NCBI RefSeq assembly: GCF_000517125.1
Contig: NZ_KI912155.1
Location: forward strand, 125,707-189,706
Direction: 5' to 3'
DNA from: Arthrobacter sp. MA-N2
GTDB lineage: Bacteria; Actinomycetota; Actinomycetes; Actinomycetales; Micrococcaceae
DNA: 64,000 bases
A program made the translations under genes and the position numbers. The notes below the pieces were generated by a model that made no database searches, was not told where the DNA came from, and saw only the letters and a program-made list of their open reading frames with translations. Positions 38,056-47,637 of this stretch are shown here, in pieces (the stretch's first letter is position 1; each line of letters opens with the position of its first letter).

Positions 38056-41000
38056 ATGACACTTCATATTTCCTACCCCGCAGAGCTGCCGGTCTCCGAG
38101 CGCCGCGAGGACCTGATGGCGGCCATCGCCGCAAACCAGGTGACCATCATCGCCGGCGAAACAGGTTCCGGCAAAACCACCCAGATCCCCAAAATGTGCC
38201 TGGAACTCGGCCTCGGGGACAAGGGCCTGATTGGCCACACCCAGCCGCGCCGCCTCGCTGCCCGCACCGTTGCAGAACGCATCGCCTTCGAGATGGGCGT
38301 GGAGATCGGGCAGGAAGTGGGCTTCCAGGTCCGCTTCACCGGCGAGGTCAGCAGGGCCACCAAGATCAAGCTCATGACCGATGGCATCCTGCTCGCCGAA
38401 ATCCAGCGGGACAAGCTGCTGCGCAAGTACAGCACCATCATCATCGACGAGGCACACGAACGAAGCCTTAACATCGACTTCATCCTGGGCTATCTCAAAC
38501 GGATTCTGCCGCAAAGACCGGACCTGAAGGTCATCATCACGTCCGCCACGATCGACCCCCAGCGTTTCGCGAAGCACTTCGGCAGCGAGGAGGAGCCAGC
38601 GCCGATCATCGAGGTTTCAGGGCGCACCTACCCGGTGGAAATCCGTTATCGTCCTCTGTCCCAACCGGCCTGGGGCCCGGTCGACGGTGACGATGCGGAC
38701 GCGTCCGACGACGAACTCGAGGAAGACCGCGACCCCCTCGACGCCGTGTGCGACGCCGTCGATGAACTCGCCCAGGAAGCCCCCGGCGACATCCTGGTCT
38801 TCTTCTCCGGCGAGCGCGAGATCCGCGACGCTGCGGAAGCCCTGAACGGCCGGATCCAAGCCAACCGCAGGCTTGCGGGCACCGAAGTGCTGCCGCTGTT
38901 TGCCCGGTTGAGCCTGCAGGAGCAGCACAGGGTCTTCAACCCGGGCGGCAAGCGGCGGATCATCCTTGCCACGAACGTCGCGGAGACCTCCTTGACGGTG
39001 CCCGGCATCAAGTACGTCATCGACACAGGTACAGCCCGCATCTCGCGCTACTCGCACCGGACGAAGGTGCAACGCCTGCCGATCGAGCGTGTTTCGCAGG
39101 CTTCGGCGAGCCAACGCTCGGGCCGTTGCGGCCGCGTCTCCGAAGGCATCGCCATCAGGCTCTATTCCGAGGAGGACTTCGATTCCCGCCCCCAGTTCAC
39201 TGATCCGGAGATCCTGAGAACAAACCTTGCCGCCGTCATCTTGCAGATGACGGCCATGGGCGTGGCCCGCAGCCCCAAGGACATCGAGAACTTTCCGTTC
39301 GTTGAGCCACCGGACTCCCGTGCCATCAACGACGGCGTCACCCTGCTGCGCGAACTCGGCGCCTTAAGCCCTGCGCGCACGGGCAACGGCGGGGTTCCCC
39401 CCACCGGAGACCGGGGCAACGAGCGCACGGCGGGCGGCCTGACCGCCGTCGGGCAGAAGTTGGCCCAGCTCCCGGTGGACCCTCGGCTTGGCAGGATGAT
39501 TGTGGAGGCCGGAAAGCGCGGCTGCGTCAAGGAAGTCATGATCCTCGCGGCGGCTTTGACTATCCAGGATCCGAGAGAGCGCCCGAGCGATAAGCAGCAG
39601 CTTGCGGCGGAGAAGCACGCACGTTTCCGGGACGAGAACTCGGACTTCACCGGATTCCTGAACCTGTGGAACTACATCCAGGAAAAGCAGCAGGAACTCT
39701 CCTCCACGCAATTCCGCCGGCTGTGCAGGAACGAGTTCATCAACTATCTGCGCGTCCGCGAATGGCAGGACCTCTTCCAGCAATTGCGCCAGCTCGCCAA
39801 GCCGCTGGGCATCACTATCGACAACAAGCGCGAAGCCGACCCTGTCGGCAACAACGAGGGAATCCACATCAGCCTGCTCTCGGGACTGCTGAGCCACATC
39901 GGCATGCTGGATGAACGCAAGCGCGAATACGCCGGAGCACGCGGCAGCCGTTTCGCCATCTTCCCGGGCTCGGCATTGTTCAAGAAGTCGCCGGCCTTTG
40001 TCATGGCCGCGGAATTGGTGGAAACAAGCCGGCTGTGGGCCCGGGTCGCGGCGAAGTTCGATCCCTTGTGGGCCGAACAAGTAGCACCGGACTTAGTGAA
40101 GCGCTCCTATAGCGAACCTCATTGGTCCGCCCGGACGGGCTCGGTCATGGCGCACGAAAAGGTCATGCTCTACGGGGTGCCCATCATCCCGAACCGCCGC
40201 ATCAACTACGGCAGGATCGACCCCGAGCTCTCCCGCGAACTCTTCATCAGGCATGCGCTCGTTGAGGGCGACTGGAAGACCCACCACAAATTCTTCCACC
40301 GCAACCGCGCCCTGCTGCATGAGATCGAGGAACTCGAGACTCGCATGCGCCGCCGCGACATCCTGGTGGATGACCACACCCTCTTCGAGTTCTACGACGC
40401 CAGAATCGGCGAGGATGTGGTCTCCGAACGCCACTTCGACAAATGGTGGAAGGAAACCCGCCAGCAGAACCCCACCTTGTTGGACTTCGACCAATCGCTG
40501 CTCATCAGCGAGGACGCCGAGACCTTGGATGATTCTGCCTATCCTAAAACCTGGCTGCACAAGGGCTTTGAGCTCCCCCTGAGCTACGAGTTCCATCCCG
40601 TGGCTCCCGGCTCGCCGCCCAATCCCTCGGACGGTGTCACAGCCGAGGTTCCCGTGCTGTTCCTCAACCAGCTCGACGATGCTCCCTTCCGATGGCAGAT
40701 CCCCGGCCAGCGGGTGGAACTCGTCACGGCGCTGATCAAATCGCTGCCCAAGCACATCCGCAAGAACTTCGTCCCGGCCCCGGATGTGGCCCGGCAAGCG
40801 GCCGCCGCCTTGGAAACCGACTTCGATCCTGCCTCGGACGATCTTGAGGCCTCGCTCGAACTCGTGCTGCGCCGTATCCGGGGGCACATCATTCCTCCAG
40901 GATCGTGGAATTGGGACGCCGTTCCGGCGCACCTGCGCGTCAGCTTCAAGGTAGTGGACAGCCGCGGCAAGGTGCTGGACGAAGGCAAGGACCTCGCTGC

Positions 41001-42051
41001 GCTCCAGGAACAACTCGCGCCGGCTACCCGCCGGGCGATCGCCGAATCCCTCGGCGCCACACCCGCGACGACAGCACGCGCCAAGGGTCCTCAGGGCACC
41101 AGCGCTCCTGCGTCCGGCGGTCCAGGCTCCCGCGGGGGAAACGGCAGTGTCAGAGGGACCCAACAGGGCGCCGGTTTCCTGTCCGAGCAGTCCGGCCTCA
41201 CAGCGTGGACTTTCGGCGCTCTTGAACGCCAAGTGACCCGCACCGTGAAGGGGCACGATGTCACGGGTTTCCCCGCCCTCGTCGACGAGGGAAAATCTGT
41301 TGCTTTGCAGGTTTTCCAGACCCGTGCGGAGCAAGAGTCAGCCATGCGCGGCGGCGTCATCCGGCTGCTGGCGCTCCGGGTTCCCGCCCCGGACCGCTAC
41401 GTCCTGGAACACTTGAACAATACGGAGAAGTTAACCTTCAGCCAGAACCCTCATGGCTCTGTGAGCGCCTTGATCACGGACTGCGTCCTGGCGGCAGTCG
41501 ACAAGCTGACCCCGGCCGACCTTCCTTGGGACAAGGAAGCGTTCGATGCGCTGTACGAGGTGGTCCGTGCGGAACTGATCGACACCGTCTTCACGGTGAC
41601 GGCCGTCGTCGAACGCGTTTTGGGGAGCGCCCGGCGGATCGAGAAGCAACTCAAGGGAAGCACGAGCCTCGCCTTGGTCAGTGCCCTCAATGACATGAAG
41701 AGCCAGTTGGGGCAACTTGTGTTCCCGGGTTTTGTGGCACAAACGGGCTACGCACAGCTGAGTCAATTGCCTCGGTATCTGAGCGGAATCGAGAAGCGCC
41801 TCGAAAAGCTCCCGAACAACGTCCAGCGGGATGCGTTGAACATGTCCGTTGTGCAGGCTTTGGAAGACGACTACGACGACGCAGTCTCCGCGCTGCTGCC
41901 TGGCCGCCGGGCAGGCGCCGAGTTAACACGGGTGCGCTGGATGATCGAGGAACTCCGGGTGAGCCTCTTCGCGGTCGAGCTCGGCACAGCCTACTCGGTC
42001 TCGGAAAAGCGCATCCGGACGGTGCTCAACCAAGCGCTGGCGCCGGCCTAG
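38056..42051 (+). CDS. hrpA: ATP-dependent RNA helicase HrpA (DEAH box)
   Basis: 1331 residues, the usual HrpA length. Motif I GETGSGKTTQIPK, motif II DEAH in IIIDEAHERSLNIDF, motif III SAT, then the helicase C domain (ILATNVAETSLTVPGIKYVIDTG; QRSGRCGRV). HA2/OB regions follow, then a long C-terminal DUF3418 domain. HrpA rescues stalled or collided ribosomes in E. coli. The ATG at 38056 sits only 10 bases after TAGACT (38040-38045), a likely -10 box, so the leader may be very short. The open frame upstream runs through the WYL remnant and is not used. Confidence 0.95.
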   Translation: MTLHISYPAELPVSERREDLMAAIAANQVTIIAGETGSGKTTQIPKMCLELGLGDKGLIGHTQPRRLAARTVAERIAFEMGVEIGQEVGFQVRFTGEVSRATKIKLMTDGILLAEIQRDKLLRKYSTIIIDEAHERSLNIDFILGYLKRILPQRPDLKVIITSATIDPQRFAKHFGSEEEPAPIIEVSGRTYPVEIRYRPLSQPAWGPVDGDDADASDDELEEDRDPLDAVCDAVDELAQEAPGDILVFFSGEREIRDAAEALNGRIQANRRLAGTEVLPLFARLSLQEQHRVFNPGGKRRIILATNVAETSLTVPGIKYVIDTGTARISRYSHRTKVQRLPIERVSQASASQRSGRCGRVSEGIAIRLYSEEDFDSRPQFTDPEILRTNLAAVILQMTAMGVARSPKDIENFPFVEPPDSRAINDGVTLLRELGALSPARTGNGGVPPTGDRGNERTAGGLTAVGQKLAQLPVDPRLGRMIVEAGKRGCVKEVMILAAALTIQDPRERPSDKQQLAAEKHARFRDENSDFTGFLNLWNYIQEKQQELSSTQFRRLCRNEFINYLRVREWQDLFQQLRQLAKPLGITIDNKREADPVGNNEGIHISLLSGLLSHIGMLDERKREYAGARGSRFAIFPGSALFKKSPAFVMAAELVETSRLWARVAAKFDPLWAEQVAPDLVKRSYSEPHWSARTGSVMAHEKVMLYGVPIIPNRRINYGRIDPELSRELFIRHALVEGDWKTHHKFFHRNRALLHEIEELETRMRRRDILVDDHTLFEFYDARIGEDVVSERHFDKWWKETRQQNPTLLDFDQSLLISEDAETLDDSAYPKTWLHKGFELPLSYEFHPVAPGSPPNPSDGVTAEVPVLFLNQLDDAPFRWQIPGQRVELVTALIKSLPKHIRKNFVPAPDVARQAAAALETDFDPASDDLEASLELVLRRIRGHIIPPGSWNWDAVPAHLRVSFKVVDSRGKVLDEGKDLAALQEQLAPATRRAIAESLGATPATTARAKGPQGTSAPASGGPGSRGGNGSVRGTQQGAGFLSEQSGLTAWTFGALERQVTRTVKGHDVTGFPALVDEGKSVALQVFQTRAEQESAMRGGVIRLLALRVPAPDRYVLEHLNNTEKLTFSQNPHGSVSALITDCVLAAVDKLTPADLPWDKEAFDALYEVVRAELIDTVFTVTAVVERVLGSARRIEKQLKGSTSLALVSALNDMKSQLGQLVFPGFVAQTGYAQLSQLPRYLSGIEKRLEKLPNNVQRDALNMSVVQALEDDYDDAVSALLPGRRAGAELTRVRWMIEELRVSLFAVELGTAYSVSEKRIRTVLNQALAPA

Positions 42052-42074
42052 CCGGTACCAGCGCTTACGACGCC

Positions 42075-42101
42075 CCCTCCTGCACAAGATGTGCAAGAGG
42101 G
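42075..42101 (+). terminator. Probable hrpA terminator (part of repeat family C)
   Basis: CCCTCCTGCACA (42075-42086) pairs with TGTGCAAGAGGG (42090-42101) with one C-A mismatch and a 3-base loop, followed by TTTCGGGGTTTT. It lies 24 bases after the hrpA stop. The same hairpin occurs in the second repeat copy at 43769, so it is part of a repeat that doubles as terminator. Confidence 0.65.
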
Positions 42102-42152
42102 TTTCGGGGTTTTCCACCATAGCTGAGCGGGCGTTTGGGGAAAGGGCGAAAA
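42075..42152. repeat. Direct repeat family C, left copy
   Basis: 78 bases matching 43769-43846 at 76 positions. The unit holds a hairpin (CCCTCCTGCACA...) followed by GGGTTTTCCACCATAGCTG and GCGTTTGGGGAAAGGGCG. The two copies flank the IS110 element on the same strand. It is not a target duplication, which would be far shorter. Confidence 0.85.
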
Positions 42153-42178
42153 AGCTGAGCGGGCCCCTATGTTTTTTG

Positions 42179-43378
42179 TCAAGCTGCTGTGGGTGTTCGT
42201 GCTTGGTAGAGGGTTCCGTCTCGGAGCATGGCGTAGAGGGTGTCGCAGCGGCGTCTGGCGAGGGCGATGAGGGCTTGGTTGTGTCGTTTTCCTTCGGCTC
42301 GTTTGCGGTCGTAGTAGGCGCGCGAGAGCGGGTCTTTCAGTGCGGCGAAGGCGGAGAGGTAGAGGGCGCGTTTGAGGACTTTGTTGCCTTTCCGGGAGGC
42401 GCGGTCGGCACGGATGGAGGTCCCGGATCGCCAGGTCACCGGTGTCAGGCCTGCGTAGGATGCCAGGTGCGCCGCTGAGGCGAAGTCTTTCCCGACGACT
42501 TCGGTGAGGATCCGTGCTGCTGTCCTGACGCCGACCGCCGGCAGTGACGTCAGGACGTGGTGAAGAGGGTGGGCCTCCACGAGGGCTTCGACCTGGGCAT
42601 AAACGGTAGCGCGGGCTTCGTGGAACGCGGCGAGCATGCCCGCGAGCTGGGGCAGCACGATCGTGGCGGCGTTCGTGCCGACCACGACCACGGTTTGCTT
42701 GCCCAGGGCCTCGATGATCTCATCGGCGAGGCGTTCGCCCATCCGGGGCGCGAGCTTTCCCAGCCGGTTCCCGATCCGGCGCCGGCCGGCATGACGCAAG
42801 GCCTCCGGGGTGGGCCAGGTCCGCAGCAGGTCCAGCACGGCAGGGTGGTCCAGGCGCGGGCCAAGAACACGCTCCAGTGCCGGGTGGATCTGGGTGAGCA
42901 GACCGCGGATCCGGTTGGAAGTCGCAGTGATCTGTTTGGCCAGGTCATCGTCGAAACCGCAGAGCATGCTCAGCTCGGCGAGCTGGGTGTCGGCGAGTTG
43001 GACCGAGCGCAGGGCGTGGGGCATGGTGCGTGCGGCGTCGGCGATGATGAACGCGTCCCGGGCATCGGTCTTCGCCTCTCCCGGGTGCAGATCCGCGATC
43101 CGCCGCATCGCCAGGCCCGGCAGGTAACCGACGGGCATGCCGGCGGCCTGGGCCACGGCCACCGGGAGCGCCCCGATCGTCGCGGGCTGATCGACGACCA
43201 GCAACGCCTGTCCGTGGCCTTGAAACTCGGCCAGGATCTCACGGATCCGGGCCTCGTCATTGGGCAATGCCCGGTCCAGCAGCTTCTTCCCGGCCCGGTC
43301 CAAGGCAACGGCGTGGTGTTCGCCCTTGCCGACGTCCAAGCCAATGAAAACGTCAACGGTTTCGTGGTTTCTGATCAC
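42179..43378 (-). CDS. IS110 family transposase (DEDD recombinase)
   Basis: 399 residues from the GTG at 43378, chosen for GGAGG 6 bases ahead; an ATG 24 bases upstream is the alternative. The N-terminal RuvC-like DEDD domain begins DVFIGLDVGKGEHHA and has EAKTDARDAFIIADAAR. The C-terminal Transposase_20 domain contains LTSLPAVGVRTAARILTEV and LASYAGLTPVTWRSGTS. IS110 recombinases are guided by a bridge RNA made from the element's own non-coding end. The gene is intact. Confidence 0.95.
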   Translation of the reverse strand: MIRNHETVDVFIGLDVGKGEHHAVALDRAGKKLLDRALPNDEARIREILAEFQGHGQALLVVDQPATIGALPVAVAQAAGMPVGYLPGLAMRRIADLHPGEAKTDARDAFIIADAARTMPHALRSVQLADTQLAELSMLCGFDDDLAKQITATSNRIRGLLTQIHPALERVLGPRLDHPAVLDLLRTWPTPEALRHAGRRRIGNRLGKLAPRMGERLADEIIEALGKQTVVVVGTNAATIVLPQLAGMLAAFHEARATVYAQVEALVEAHPLHHVLTSLPAVGVRTAARILTEVVGKDFASAAHLASYAGLTPVTWRSGTSIRADRASRKGNKVLKRALYLSAFAALKDPLSRAYYDRKRAEGKRHNQALIALARRRCDTLYAMLRDGTLYQARTPTAA

Positions 43379-43620
43379 CTGGCACCTCCAGTCGCGGGTC
43401 ATCCTCCAGTGCCGGCCCGTCAGCGGTGTCAGGGCCCGGCATCCACGTTACGCACGACGATCCCAAACTGTCCTGCCCCTATTAGCGGTCTCCCTGGCAC
43501 CTGCCAAGCCCCGGTGACAACACGCTCAGGATCATGCATCGACAGAGCGTCACAATCATGCCGGGACGGCAGGCCAACACACCCATATCCTGCACCAGGA
43601 AAGGGCTACGAAAAAGGTAA
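43379..43620 (-). ncRNA. Candidate IS110 bridge-RNA region
   Basis: About 240 bases upstream of the transposase contain no gene. In IS110 elements this left-end region encodes a structured bridge RNA whose loops pair with target and donor DNA. Position and length fit. I could not define its loops or promoter by eye, so the RNA itself is inferred from the family. Confidence 0.35.
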
Positions 43621-43768
43621 CGGGCGTTTGGACCGTTGGTGAGGTGTCGACGTCGACCGCCCGCCTCATTCCGCCGCCCCCGCGGATGTGCCTGCGGGCA
43701 CCGACGCTCGCTCACCTTTCGCGGTCATTCTTTCAGCCCTCCTGCACTTATGAGGGTCGCGAGCGAAA

Positions 43769-43846
43769 CCCTCCTGCACAGGATGTGCAAGAGGGTTTCG
43801 GGGTTTTCCACCATAGCTGAGCGAGCGTTTGGGGAAAGGGCGAAAA
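43769..43846. repeat. Direct repeat family C, right copy
   Basis: Second copy of the 78-base unit, two mismatches from the left copy at 42075. It lies 20 bases beyond the HIT-gene stop, in the convergent space between that gene and the IS. Bases 43626-43768 before it contain no gene; they hold another partial unit, CCCTCCTGCAC at 43738-43748. Confidence 0.85.
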
Positions 43847-43865
43847 GGTGATCGGGCGTCGTGGC

Positions 43866-44294
43866 TCAGTCCGCTGGAACGAACTCCCCGTGCCCGGCGG
43901 CACGGAGCGCGGCACGGAGCTTCACACCGCTGGCATCCATGATTGCGGGGTCCGGGTGGTGGTCAACGGTTCCGAAGTCGAAATCGGCCAGGGAGGTAGC
44001 CGGGAACACGTGCACGTGGAAGTGCTCCACTTCGAAGCCCACCACGGAAAGGCCTGCCCTCGGTGCACCGAACGCCTTCACTTGGGCTTGGCCGATTGTC
44101 TGCGCAACGGCCATGACTTTGTTGAGAAGCTCGGGGGCGACGTCCGTCCAACGGTCCACCTCCTGGCGGGGTACCACCAAGGCGTGTCCCTGGGTGAGCG
44201 GAGCGATGGTCAGGAACGCCACCACGTCGTCATCCTTCCAGACAAAACGTCCAGGGATCTCGCCGTTGATGATCTTGGTAAACAGGGTGCTCAT
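43866..44294 (-). CDS. HIT family protein (histidine-triad hydrolase)
   Basis: 142 residues. FTKIINGEIPGRFVWKDDDVVAFLTIAPLTQGHALVVP is the family N-terminus, and H91-F-H93-V-H95-V-F is the histidine triad. HIT proteins hydrolyse nucleoside phosphoramidates or dinucleotides; the natural substrate here is unknown. The start overlaps the alcohol dehydrogenase stop by 4 bp. Confidence 0.93.
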   Translation of the reverse strand: MSTLFTKIINGEIPGRFVWKDDDVVAFLTIAPLTQGHALVVPRQEVDRWTDVAPELLNKVMAVAQTIGQAQVKAFGAPRAGLSVVGFEVEHFHVHVFPATSLADFDFGTVDHHPDPAIMDASGVKLRAALRAAGHGEFVPAD

Positions 44295-45469
44295 GCGTCT
44301 GCCTTTTCCGAAGGGGTCTGAAGGGTCTTGGTGTCGAGGACGAACCGGTATTTCACGTCACCCGCAACCATGCGGTCGTAGGCCTCGTCGAGTTGCCGGG
44401 CGGTGACCATTTCGATGTCGCTGACCACGCCATGCTCGGCACAGAAATCCAGCATCTCCTGGGTCTCGGCAATGCCGCCGATCAATGATCCCGCGTAAGC
44501 GAGCCGGCGCCGGATCAGCGCACCCGGGCTGACGGGGGGCATCGCCGCGGAAGGCAGCCCCAACTGGAAGAGTGCGCCGTCAAGGCGCAAGGTGCGAAAA
44601 TACGGATTCAAGTCGTGGGGCGCCGCAACGGTATCGATGATGACGTCGATGGTGCGGTTGGCGTTCTCCATGGCTTCGGGGTCCCTCGAGAGGATCACCT
44701 CATCCGCGCCGAGTTCCCTCGCTGCCTCGATCTTGGCATTCGTCGTCGTGAAGACCACCACGTGCGCGCCCATCGCCTTCGCAATCTTGACGGCCATGTG
44801 GCCCAGTCCCCCGAGTCCGACGACGCCCACCACGTCCCCTTCCTCGACATCGAAGTAGCGCAGCGGCGAGTAGGTGGTGATACCCGCGCAGAGCAATGGC
44901 GCCACTGCGGCCGGGTCAAGGCCTTCGGGCACGCGCAGCACGAAGCGGCGGTCAACCACCACCGAGGTGGAGTACCCGCCCTGGGTAATGGAGTCACCGT
45001 TCCGGGGATCCTTGACGCCGTAGGTGCCCACGTTTCCGCGTTCGCAATACTGCTCCAGGCCATCGAGGCAGCTTTCGCACTCACGGCACGAATCCACCAT
45101 GCAGCCGACGCCCACCAGGTCGCCCGGGGCGAAGTCGTCGACGGCGGAACCCACGCTGCGCACGCGGCCCACGATTTCGTGGCCGGGGACCAACGGATAG
45201 CTCTGGGCCCCCCATTCGCCGCGTGTCGCATGGACATCGGAGTGGCATAGTCCACAAAAATCGATCTCGATCTCGACGTCGTCTTCCTTGGGAACGCGGC
45301 GGGCAACCGTCAGCGGGACAAGGCCGCTGACCGCGGACGTGGCGCCGTATGCGGCCACGAGGGTCGGGACGCCGCCCGCCGGTGCTGGCGAGGGGATGGT
45401 ATCGGCTGCTTCGTCAATCGGGAGGAGCGGCTTGCCAAGGGGCGGGGGAACGGGGCGTCCGGGAGTCAT
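44291..45469 (-). CDS. Zinc-dependent alcohol dehydrogenase (YahK/CAD-like)
   Basis: 392 residues, medium-chain dehydrogenase fold. Catalytic zinc ligands: Cys in DFCGLCHSD and His in VPGHEIVGRV. Structural zinc: the Cys series in VDSCRECESCLDGLEQYC. The NAD(P) loop is VVGVVGLGGLGHMAVKIAKAMGA. YNGVKDPRNGD-type text (TYGVKDPRNGDSITQGGYS) groups it with NADP-dependent aldehyde reductases such as YahK. About 35 N-terminal residues are Pro-rich and outside the family, so the true start may be downstream, for example the GTG near 45358. Physiological aldehyde unknown. Confidence 0.9.
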   Translation of the reverse strand: MTPGRPVPPPLGKPLLPIDEAADTIPSPAPAGGVPTLVAAYGATSAVSGLVPLTVARRVPKEDDVEIEIDFCGLCHSDVHATRGEWGAQSYPLVPGHEIVGRVRSVGSAVDDFAPGDLVGVGCMVDSCRECESCLDGLEQYCERGNVGTYGVKDPRNGDSITQGGYSTSVVVDRRFVLRVPEGLDPAAVAPLLCAGITTYSPLRYFDVEEGDVVGVVGLGGLGHMAVKIAKAMGAHVVVFTTTNAKIEAARELGADEVILSRDPEAMENANRTIDVIIDTVAAPHDLNPYFRTLRLDGALFQLGLPSAAMPPVSPGALIRRRLAYAGSLIGGIAETQEMLDFCAEHGVVSDIEMVTARQLDEAYDRMVAGDVKYRFVLDTKTLQTPSEKADA

Positions 45470-45560
45470 GCTTCGACGCTACCCCTGCGGGATGATTATT
45501 TGCCACTCCGCGCAGCCAGGCGCCGCCTTCACTCCAGATGAGACCCACTCCAGCCAAGTC

Positions 45561-46415
45561 TCACTGACCCGGAGTGCCCAGGGGCGCAGCTCCGGTGACC
45601 ACGGGATTGGAGTCCAGCGAAGACCATTGCGAAAAGGAACCCGGGAACAGTGCCGCCCTGAACCCGGCAATTTCGAGGGCGGCGATTTCGTGGGCAGCCG
45701 TAACGCCGGAGCCGCAGTAGACCGCTACCTTGCTGCCCTCGCCGATACCCAGGGCTGCAAATCGGTTGCGGAGCTGGGCTGCACGAAGGAACGTTCCGTC
45801 CGGTCCGAGGTTGTCCGCAGTAGGAGCGCTCAAAGCGCCCGGAATGTGTCCAGCGCGCGGATCGATAGGTTCGATTTCGCCGCGGTATCGCTCCCCGGCC
45901 CGGGCATCGAGAAGAATTCCGTACTTGTGCCAGTCCGCCGCCTCGTCCAGGGTGATGACATCCATGTGGCCGTGACCAAGCACGACGTCGCCCGGAACCG
46001 GTGGTTGCTCGTCCTGCGCCAGGGGGAGGCCGGCCGCGCGCCAGGCGCCCAACCCGCCGTCAAGCAGGAAGACGGAAGGGAAACCGGCGTCCCGGAGCAG
46101 CCACCACAACCGCGCCGCCGCAGTGCTCCCGGTGTCGTCGTACGCAACCACGGTATCGCCGTCGTTGATCCCCCAAGCACGCGCGCTTCGCTGCAGGGCG
46201 GCGGTGGGCGGCAAAGGGTGCCTGCCCTGGCCCTCGGCTGAAGGATCGGCAAGCTCTTGATGCAAGTCCACATAGACCGCACCGGGGATATGCGCCTGAC
46301 GGAAGTGCGAATGGCCGTGCGGATCGCCCAACACCCACCGAACATCGAGCAACACGGTTCGCTTGCCCGCATCCATGCGGTCCTTGAGCGCAGCTACGTC
46401 AATGAGGGTGGCCAT
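45561..46415 (-). CDS. sseA: Sulfurtransferase (thiosulfate/3-mercaptopyruvate type)
   Basis: 284 residues with two rhodanese domains. The first (VLLDVRWVLGDPHGHSHF...HIPGAVYVDL) is structural; the second carries the catalytic C234 in VYCGSGVTAAHE. CGSGVT-type loops favour 3-mercaptopyruvate, the signature of SseA. GAAGGAG lies just before the ATG. It is divergent from a cysteine-desulfhydrase-like gene, so both may handle cysteine sulfur. Confidence 0.9.
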   Translation of the reverse strand: MATLIDVAALKDRMDAGKRTVLLDVRWVLGDPHGHSHFRQAHIPGAVYVDLHQELADPSAEGQGRHPLPPTAALQRSARAWGINDGDTVVAYDDTGSTAAARLWWLLRDAGFPSVFLLDGGLGAWRAAGLPLAQDEQPPVPGDVVLGHGHMDVITLDEAADWHKYGILLDARAGERYRGEIEPIDPRAGHIPGALSAPTADNLGPDGTFLRAAQLRNRFAALGIGEGSKVAVYCGSGVTAAHEIAALEIAGFRAALFPGSFSQWSSLDSNPVVTGAAPLGTPGQ

Positions 46416-46530
46416 CGAATCTCCTTCGTTTTGCTGTGGTCTACCAAACGACTTCGAGGCAGCTGCCGTGCACCCGCCAAGCGGCTACCAGCCTATCCTT
46501 GGCCGAAGGCAACGCCGGTAGGCTGAATCG

Positions 46531-47619
46531 GTGAGCACTCTACGCAAGCAGGACCGAGCATGGGCCAGCGAGGCAATCCGACGGATCGAAGCCGAGAACA
46601 ACCGTTCGGCGGACACGCACCTCTATGCCGTGCCGCTCCCCGAGCACTGGGGCGTCCAGCTCTATCTCAAGGACGAGTCCACACACCGCTCAGGCAGCCT
46701 CAAACATCGCCTGGCCCGCTCACTCTTCCTTTATGGCCTGGTCAACGGCTGGATCACGGAAGGGACCACCATTGTGGAGGCTTCGAGCGGCAGCACCGCA
46801 GTCTCGGAGGCATACTTCGCCAGGTTGATCGGACTTCCATTCATCGCCGTCATGACCCGTACCACCAGCCCGGAAAAAATCGCCCTCATCGAAGAGTTCG
46901 GGGGCGCCTGCCTGCTGGTGGACCACGCCTCCGAGGTCTACGCCGTGGCGGAGGAGGTTGCCCGCACGTCCGGCGGTTACTACATGGACCAATTCACCTT
47001 CGCCGAGCGCGCTACCGATTGGCGGGGCAACAACAACATCGCGGAATCGATTTTTGAGCAACTCGCCCTCGAAGAGCATCCGATACCCGAATGGATCGTG
47101 GTGGGCGCCGGCACCGGCGGGACCAGTGCAACCATCGGCAGGTATCTGCGCTACCGCTGCCACAACACACGGCTGGCCGTGGTCGATCCCGAAAATTCCG
47201 CCTTCTATCCCGGTTGGCGCGACGGCGTATCGGACTACTCGACGGGCATGCCGTCCAGGATCGAAGGCATCGGACGCCCGCGGATGGAGCCCAGCTTTGT
47301 CCCGGCTGTCATCGACACCATGATCCAGGTTCCCGATGCCGCATCGGTGGCCGCCATGCGTCACTTGCGCCCGCTGGCCGGCTTGCACGCAGGGCCCTCA
47401 ACGGGAACCAACCTGTGGGGCGTCTACCAGTTGCTTTCAGACATGATGGCCCAAGGAAAGCGCGGCAGCATTGTGTCGCTCATGTGCGACGCCGGCGATC
47501 GCTACGCGGGAAGCTACTACAACCCGGACTGGATTGCCGAGCGTGGCTTGGACCCTGCCCCTTACGAGGCCATCCTGGCCGATTTCTTCGAGACAGGCAC
47601 GTGGCCAAGCAACAGGTAG
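46531..47619 (+). CDS. PLP-dependent cysteine synthase-like enzyme (probable cysteine desulfhydrase)
   Basis: 362 residues, fold type II. The PLP lysine is K58 in [22 protein letters not shown] and [17 protein letters not shown] bind the phosphate. Compared with CysK (about 310 residues), it has an N-terminal extension and [23 protein letters not shown], a pattern I associate with Cds1-type enzymes that release H2S from cysteine. The pairing with a sulfurtransferase supports sulfur release and persulfide handling. The GTG starts 6 bases after TAGGCT (46519-46524), a possible -10 box, so the mRNA may be leaderless. Confidence 0.8.
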   Translation: MSTLRKQDRAWASEAIRRIEAENNRSADTHLYAVPLPEHWGVQLYLKDESTHRSGSLKHRLARSLFLYGLVNGWITEGTTIVEASSGSTAVSEAYFARLIGLPFIAVMTRTTSPEKIALIEEFGGACLLVDHASEVYAVAEEVARTSGGYYMDQFTFAERATDWRGNNNIAESIFEQLALEEHPIPEWIVVGAGTGGTSATIGRYLRYRCHNTRLAVVDPENSAFYPGWRDGVSDYSTGMPSRIEGIGRPRMEPSFVPAVIDTMIQVPDAASVAAMRHLRPLAGLHAGPSTGTNLWGVYQLLSDMMAQGKRGSIVSLMCDAGDRYAGSYYNPDWIAERGLDPAPYEAILADFFETGTWPSNR

Positions 47620-47637
47620 AAGACCGGGCGGACTGAG

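Larger units (their letters stand above)
42160..43625. mobile_element. IS110-family insertion sequence (ends approximate)
   Basis: An intact IS110 transposase with a non-coding stretch on its 5' side, as expected for this family. Ends cannot be fixed because IS110 elements lack long terminal repeats. The left limit is guessed from a break in the repeat text (AGCTGAGCGGG at about 42153-42163), and the right limit from its apparent continuation (GGGCGTTTGG near 43622). That gives about 1.46 kb, a normal size for the family. Confidence 0.7.

Noticed and set aside
42075..43846. The 78-bp repeats as target-site duplications of the IS110
   Set aside because: IS110 duplications are absent or only a few bases; these copies differ at two positions and lie outside the likely ends.
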